Origin: Burkholderia pyrrocinia
Lineage (GTDB): Bacteria > Pseudomonadota > Gammaproteobacteria > Burkholderiales > Burkholderiaceae
DNA length: 64,000 bases
Assembly (NCBI RefSeq): GCF_018417535.1
Contig: NZ_CP070977.1
Span: 1,054,001-1,118,000, forward strand
Direction of reading: 5' to 3'
Part shown: positions 60,233 to 64,000 of the stretch, one piece after another
Layout: every line of letters starts with the position of its first letter
Numbering within the stretch: position 1 is the first letter of the stretch
The notes under the pieces: model-generated
Database searches by the model: none
What the model was told of the DNA's origin: nothing
What the model saw: only the letters and a program-made list of their open reading frames with translations
Position numbers and translations under genes: made by a program

Positions 60233-61195
60233 TCATGAGAATGCGCGTTGCGCGGGCATGTCGCCGGCGTCGGCGCGCGGTGGCGGATGAAGATCCGAGC
60301 GGCGCCCGGCCTTCAGGATCTGGCTCGGCACGTCGTGCCCGATCAGCGCGGGCAGCCGTGCCGACGCGGCCAGGATGGCCGCGAGATCGATGCCCGTATC
60401 GTAGCCGTCGAGTTGGAGCATGTGCACGAGTTCCTCGGTGCATGCGTTGCCGGTCGCGCCCGGCGCATACGGGCAGCCGCCGAGCCCGCCGAGCGACGCG
60501 TCGAAGCGGTCGATGCCCGCGTCGAGCGCCGCGAGCGTATTCGCGAGCGCCATCCCGCGCGTATTGTGAAAATGCAGCGTGAGTTGCAACGCGCCGAAGC
60601 GCTCGCGGGCGCGTTCGGACAGATCGCGTACCTGCGACGGAAACGCCATGCCGGTCGTGTCGCACAGCGTGAAGCTGTGCACGCCGAGCTCCGCGAAGCG
60701 CTGCATCCACGCAAGCACGGCCTCGGCCGGTACGTCGCCTTCCATCGGGCAGCCCATCGCGGTCGACAACGACACGTTGATCGCGACACCCGTGCCGCGC
60801 ACTGCGTCGATCACATCGCGCAGCTGCGCGAACGACTGCTCGCGCGTCATCCGCAGGTTCGCGCGGTTGTGGCTCTCGCTCGTCGACATCACGAGGTTCA
60901 CTTCGTCGACGCCGCACGACAGCGCGCGCTCGGCACCGCGCACGTTCGGCACGAGCACCGTATAGACGACGCCCGGTGCGCGCGCGATGCCGTGCATCAC
61001 GGCCTCCGCGTCGCGCAATGCGGGGATCGCCTTCGGCGACGTGAACGACGTGACCTCGATCTTCGCGTAGCCGCACGCGCTCAATGCATCGACGAGCGCG
61101 ATCTTGTCGTCGGTATCGACGAACGCCGCTTCGTTCTGGAAACCGTCGCGCGTCGCGACTTCGTGAATGTAGAGCCGTTTGCGTTGCGTGCTCAT
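60233..61195 (-). CDS. HMG-CoA lyase-like acyl-CoA lyase
   Basis: 320 residues, TIM-barrel of the HMGL family: VATRDGFQNEA (Arg16-Asp17 base/metal pair), MSTSESHNRANLRMTREQS, CPMEGDV, and the Cys loop GGLGGCPYAPGATGN. The HCHDTYG segment of true HMG-CoA lyase reads HFHNTRGMALAN here: both metal His are kept but Asp is Asn and Tyr is Arg, so the substrate may be a different 3-hydroxy-3-methylacyl-CoA. It overlaps in pathway with the CoA-transferase (29 bp upstream). Confidence 0.85.
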   Translation of the reverse strand: MSTQRKRLYIHEVATRDGFQNEAAFVDTDDKIALVDALSACGYAKIEVTSFTSPKAIPALRDAEAVMHGIARAPGVVYTVLVPNVRGAERALSCGVDEVNLVMSTSESHNRANLRMTREQSFAQLRDVIDAVRGTGVAINVSLSTAMGCPMEGDVPAEAVLAWMQRFAELGVHSFTLCDTTGMAFPSQVRDLSERARERFGALQLTLHFHNTRGMALANTLAALDAGIDRFDASLGGLGGCPYAPGATGNACTEELVHMLQLDGYDTGIDLAAILAASARLPALIGHDVPSQILKAGRRSDLHPPPRADAGDMPAQRAFS

Positions 61196-61224
61196 GATGT
61201 CGCCTCCTGTATCCCGTCTCCGGT

Positions 61225-62415
61225 TCAGATCACGCCGCGCGTGCGCCAGTCGCCGCGCGTCGCCGCATCGATGCCGATCGATTCGAGCACCGCATCGGTA
61301 TCCGCGCCGAGCGCGGGCGCCGCGCGCTCGATGCGCCCGGGCGTCGCGCCGAGTTTCGGCACGATGCCCGGCACCAGCACGGGCGTGCCGTCGGGGAGCG
61401 CGGCATCGACGATCATGTCGCGCGCGCGGTAATGCGGATCGGCCGCGATGTCGGCCACGTCGTAGATGCGCCCGGATGGAATGCGTGCTTCGTTCAGCGC
61501 GGCGAGCACGTCGTCGAGATCGTGGCGCGCGCTCCAGTCGCCGATCGCCGCGTCGATGCGCGCGACCTGAGCGACGCGCCCGTCGTTGTGCGCGAGCGCG
61601 GGATCGCTGCCGAGATCGGGCCGGCCGATCAGCTCCATCAGCCGCCGGAAGATGCTGTCGCCGTTGCCGGCGATCAGCGCGTACTTGCCGTCGCGGCAGC
61701 GGTACGCGTTGGTCGGCGCGATGCCGGGCAGGCTGCTGCCGGCCGCCTCGCGCACCGCGCCGAACGCCGAGTATTCGGGCAGCAGGCTTTCCATCAGGTT
61801 GAACACCGATTCGTACAGCGCGACGTCGACGACCTGCCCCTTGCCGCCCTGCTGCTCGCGATGCCGCAGCGCGAGCAGCACGCCGATCACGCCGTGCAGC
61901 GCCGACAGCGAATCGCCGAGCGAGATGCCGACGCGCACCGGCGTGCGGCCGGGCTCGCCGGTCAGGTGCCGCAGGCCGCCCATCGCCTCGGCGATCACGC
62001 CGAAGCCGGGACGGTCGCGATACGGGCCGGTCTGCCCGAAGCCCGACACGCGCAGCATCACGAGCCCCGGATTGATCGCGGACAGCGCGTCCCAGCCGAG
62101 CCCCCAGCCTTCGAGCGTGCCGGGCCGGAAGTTCTCGATCAGCACGTCGGTTTCCGCGACGAGGCGGCGCACGACGTCCTGCCCTTCGGGCGTGCGCAGG
62201 TCGAGCGTGAGCGAGGTCTTGTTGCGCGACTGCGCGGCCCACCAGACCGATGTGCCGTCGTGCAGCAGCCGCCATTTGCGCAGCGGGTCGCCGAGGGCGG
62301 GCGGCTCGACCTTGATCACGTCCGCGCCGAATTCGCCGAGCATCCGGCCCGCGAACGGCCCGGCGATCAGTTGGCCGAGTTCCAGCACGCGGATGCCGTC
62401 CAGGGGTCGCGTCAT
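61225..62415 (-). CDS. CaiB/BaiF family CoA-transferase
   Basis: 396 residues. Family III CoA-transferase: LDGIRVLELGQLIAGPFAGRMLGEFGADVIKVEPP, SRNKTSLTLDLRTPEGQDVVRRLVAETDVLIENFRPGTLEGWGLGWDAL and the catalytic Asp region GISLGDSLSALHGVIGVLLAL. It transfers CoA between acyl groups without ATP. Start ATG 62415 gives the usual MTRPLDGIRVLELG. First of the CoA-transferase/HMGL/VOC/hydrolase set, so it probably activates the acid cut by the lyase. Confidence 0.9.
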   Translation of the reverse strand: MTRPLDGIRVLELGQLIAGPFAGRMLGEFGADVIKVEPPALGDPLRKWRLLHDGTSVWWAAQSRNKTSLTLDLRTPEGQDVVRRLVAETDVLIENFRPGTLEGWGLGWDALSAINPGLVMLRVSGFGQTGPYRDRPGFGVIAEAMGGLRHLTGEPGRTPVRVGISLGDSLSALHGVIGVLLALRHREQQGGKGQVVDVALYESVFNLMESLLPEYSAFGAVREAAGSSLPGIAPTNAYRCRDGKYALIAGNGDSIFRRLMELIGRPDLGSDPALAHNDGRVAQVARIDAAIGDWSARHDLDDVLAALNEARIPSGRIYDVADIAADPHYRARDMIVDAALPDGTPVLVPGIVPKLGATPGRIERAAPALGADTDAVLESIGIDAATRGDWRTRGVI

Positions 62416-62678
62416 GGCTGTCTCCGATGAAATCGCGTTGTCGATGACGGCGATCATGAACGCGTTCGCGCATCGCGAAAATCGATCGATGCTCAACCAG
62501 CCTTTCCGAAACGGAAAGGCGCAGGTCGATGCGATTGCCGCATCCGTTTTTGTGCGCGGTGCGTCAGCCTTTCCATACGGGAAAGTGCGCTCGCGCAACG
62601 GTCAAACGACACCGTGCGCGCCGCCGGCAGAATCGAAGCCGTTCCGCGCCCGCCGGGCGCCTGCCAGCGAGACCCGCC

Positions 62679-63644
62679 ATGTTTTCTGTTTCTTCTCCCG
62701 CGAAGATCGTGTTTCTCGATCGCGCGACACTGTCGCCGCAAACCGTGCTGAAGCCGTTTCCGTTCCCGCACGTGTTGCATGCGTTCGACCGGACGGCCGC
62801 GCATGAGGTGGCCGCGCGCATTGCCGACGCGGACATCGTCGTGACCAACAAGGTGCGGCTCGACGCTTCGGCACTCGCCGCTGCGCGGCGCTTGCGGATG
62901 ATCGCGATCGCCGCGACAGGCACGGACATCGTCGATCTCGACGCGTGCGCGGCGCGCGGGATCGTCGTGAGCAACATTCGCGGCTATGCGGTCCGCACGG
63001 TGCCCGAACATACGTTCGCGCTGATCTTCGCGCTGCGCCGCAGCCTCGTGGCTTACCGCGACGCGGTGCGTGCGGGGCGCTGGCTCGACAGCGGACAGTT
63101 CTGCTTCTTCGATCATCCGATCCGCGACCTGGCCGGCTCGACGCTCGGGATCGTCGGCGACGGCGTGCTCGGGCGCGCGGTGGCCGGCATCGCGCGTGCG
63201 CTCGACATGCGCGTGCTGTTCGCGGCGCACGGCGATGCCGCAGGTGACGACTACGCGCCGCTCGACACGCTGCTGCGCGACAGCGACGTGATCACGCTGC
63301 ACTGCCCGCTCACGCCCGCGACACGGCACCTGATCGATGCGGCCGCGTTCGCGCGAATGGCGCGCCGGCCGCTGCTGATCAATACCGCGCGCGGCGGGCT
63401 CGTGGACGAAAACGCATTGGTCGATGCATTGCAGTCGGGGCAGATCGCGGGCGCGGGGTTCGACGTCGTCACGCAGGAGCCGCTGCCGGCCGTGCATCCA
63501 TTCCACGCGATCCTGTCGCATCCGGCGTTCATCCTGACGCCGCACGTCGCATGGGCGAGCGCCGAGGCCATGCAGGCGCTGGCCGATCAGCTCGTCGACA
63601 ATGTCACCGCGTTTGTCAGTGGTGAGCCGCGGCATGTGGTGTGA
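62679..63644 (+). CDS. D-2-hydroxyacid dehydrogenase (glycerate dehydrogenase-like)
   Basis: 321 residues. Rossmann loop GIVGDGVLGRAVA (about 149-161); catalytic Arg (NTARGGLVDE), Glu (TQEPLPAVHP) and His (TPHVAWAS) are in place. NNKVRLDASALAAARRLRMIAIAATGTDIVDLDAC resembles the HprA/glycerate dehydrogenase branch. Divergent from the CoA-transferase (264 bp), so it may belong to the same pathway and handle the hydroxy- or keto-acid product. A hairpin follows. Confidence 0.88.
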   Translation: MFSVSSPAKIVFLDRATLSPQTVLKPFPFPHVLHAFDRTAAHEVAARIADADIVVTNKVRLDASALAAARRLRMIAIAATGTDIVDLDACAARGIVVSNIRGYAVRTVPEHTFALIFALRRSLVAYRDAVRAGRWLDSGQFCFFDHPIRDLAGSTLGIVGDGVLGRAVAGIARALDMRVLFAAHGDAAGDDYAPLDTLLRDSDVITLHCPLTPATRHLIDAAAFARMARRPLLINTARGGLVDENALVDALQSGQIAGAGFDVVTQEPLPAVHPFHAILSHPAFILTPHVAWASAEAMQALADQLVDNVTAFVSGEPRHVV

Positions 63645-63695
63645 CTCGTGCGATGCACGCCGCTGCGGGCGTTCGTTGCGACCGCACAAACGGAA

Positions 63696-63726
63696 CGGCC
63701 CCGCTCGATTGCTCGAAGCGGGGCCG
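63696..63726. terminator. Hairpin after the dehydrogenase
   Basis: CGGCCCCGCT and AGCGGGGCCG, ten perfect pairs with an inner TCGA-ttgc-TCGA that can extend the stem, 52 bases past the stop at 63644. No T-run; probable terminator on structure alone. Confidence 0.45.
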
Positions 63727-63834
63727 ACTGATTGAGGGGCGGCTTACGCCAGCGACTCGGCACGTGACGGGTTCGTGCATCCGCCCTGTCTTGCGGCCGG
63801 TTTCTGAACTCCCGACGGGTTCTACTTTAAGGAA

Positions 63835-63867
63835 TTCAGACCGCCAACGCTGTAGGGCTGGTCTGAA
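63835..63867. repeat. Inverted repeat near the right edge
   Basis: TTCAGACC and GGTCTGAA, eight perfect pairs separated by 17 bases. Could be an operator or a weak hairpin; no neighbouring gene is defined. Confidence 0.3.
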
Positions 63868-64000
63868 ACTGGACGGGACGAATCATGAAAAACGTCCGGT
63901 TCGGCTGCAGCGCACCGCTCGACGCAAATTTCAGTATGCGGACATCTCGACGCAAGGATCGACCTTGGACGGCGAGCAGATGACCGAATACTTCGCGCTC

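Larger units (their letters stand above)
63645..64000. other. Right edge: unresolved, no gene supported
   Basis: After the dehydrogenase stop comes a hairpin, then 270 bases in which frames are open on both strands through the window edge (for example minus-strand frames from 64000 to about 63836, and a plus-strand frame ending QGSTLDGEQMTEYFAL). None has a ribosome binding site or recognisable sequence, so I cannot choose. An inverted repeat lies at 63835-63867. Confidence 0.4.

Noticed and set aside
1-64000. CRISPR array, tRNA, rRNA or prophage genes
   Set aside because: No regular spaced repeats, no cloverleaf or ribosomal RNA sequence, and no phage structural or integrase gene noticed.

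Overview
This window is high-GC proteobacterial DNA with dense short-gap operons, GGAG-type ribosome binding sites and gene families typical of Burkholderia, most likely the Burkholderia cepacia complex. Seven LysR-type regulators, several efflux systems, many small catabolic clusters and three DUF4148 proteins fit a secondary (accessory) chromosome. The assignment rests on family content and codon style, not on a database search. No rRNA, tRNA or CRISPR array was seen.

Layout. 1-5.5 kb: the yejA(partial)-yejB-yejE-yejF peptide/microcin C importer. 5.6-8.8 kb: an RND pump without its own adaptor. 8.85-11.2 kb: a candidate Xer/dif recombination site, an intact IS (ISNCY/IS1202-like) five bases from the XerC half, and the wreck of a second related IS enclosing an orphan vapB. 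11.2-15.2 kb: APC permease and nitrilase facing a LuxR regulator, then a GNAT enzyme. 15.7-20.8 kb: a six-gene cluster (MaoC dehydratase, flavin reductase, two alpha/beta hydrolases, enoyl-CoA hydratase, LysR) that looks like a small CoA-linked degradation pathway. 20.9-26.8 kb: ChaC, a DUF4148 protein, then a two-component system with a PmrA/QseB-like box facing three envelope-lipid genes (VTT membrane protein, lipid methyltransferase, LpxL-like acyltransferase).

27-32.5 kb: LysR, an HSL-like hydrolase, SDR, SnoaL-like protein, an unknown protein and a D-2-hydroxyacid dehydrogenase. 32.7-37.6 kb: a tripartite EmrAB-NodT efflux operon led by a MarR regulator, with a perfect palindrome in front of the efflux genes. 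37.7-41.8 kb: two LysR regulators, an SDR that has lost its catalytic tyrosine, and a RidA protein. 42-45.4 kb: an ohr/ohrR peroxide-defence pair sharing a palindromic operator, two tandem DUF4148 genes, GNAT and GFA proteins. 45.6-52.1 kb: nitronate monooxygenase, two overlapping MFS genes with a LysR, a lipoprotein and an exported helical protein. 52.1-52.4 kb: a kinase pseudogene. 52.6-56 kb: a sodium/solute symporter, a ureohydrolase and a LysR (guanidino-compound use). 56.2-63.6 kb: MFS transporter, LysR, kynurenine-formamidase-like hydrolase, VOC protein, HMG-CoA-lyase-like enzyme, CaiB CoA-transferase and a divergent hydroxyacid dehydrogenase, probably a second CoA-linked catabolic module.

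The most unusual feature is the dif-like site with two successive insertions at one fixed spot. All genes left of it run rightwards, and sampled lines suggest the G-over-C excess weakens beyond it, so the window may span a replication terminus. I could not compute skew or run searches.
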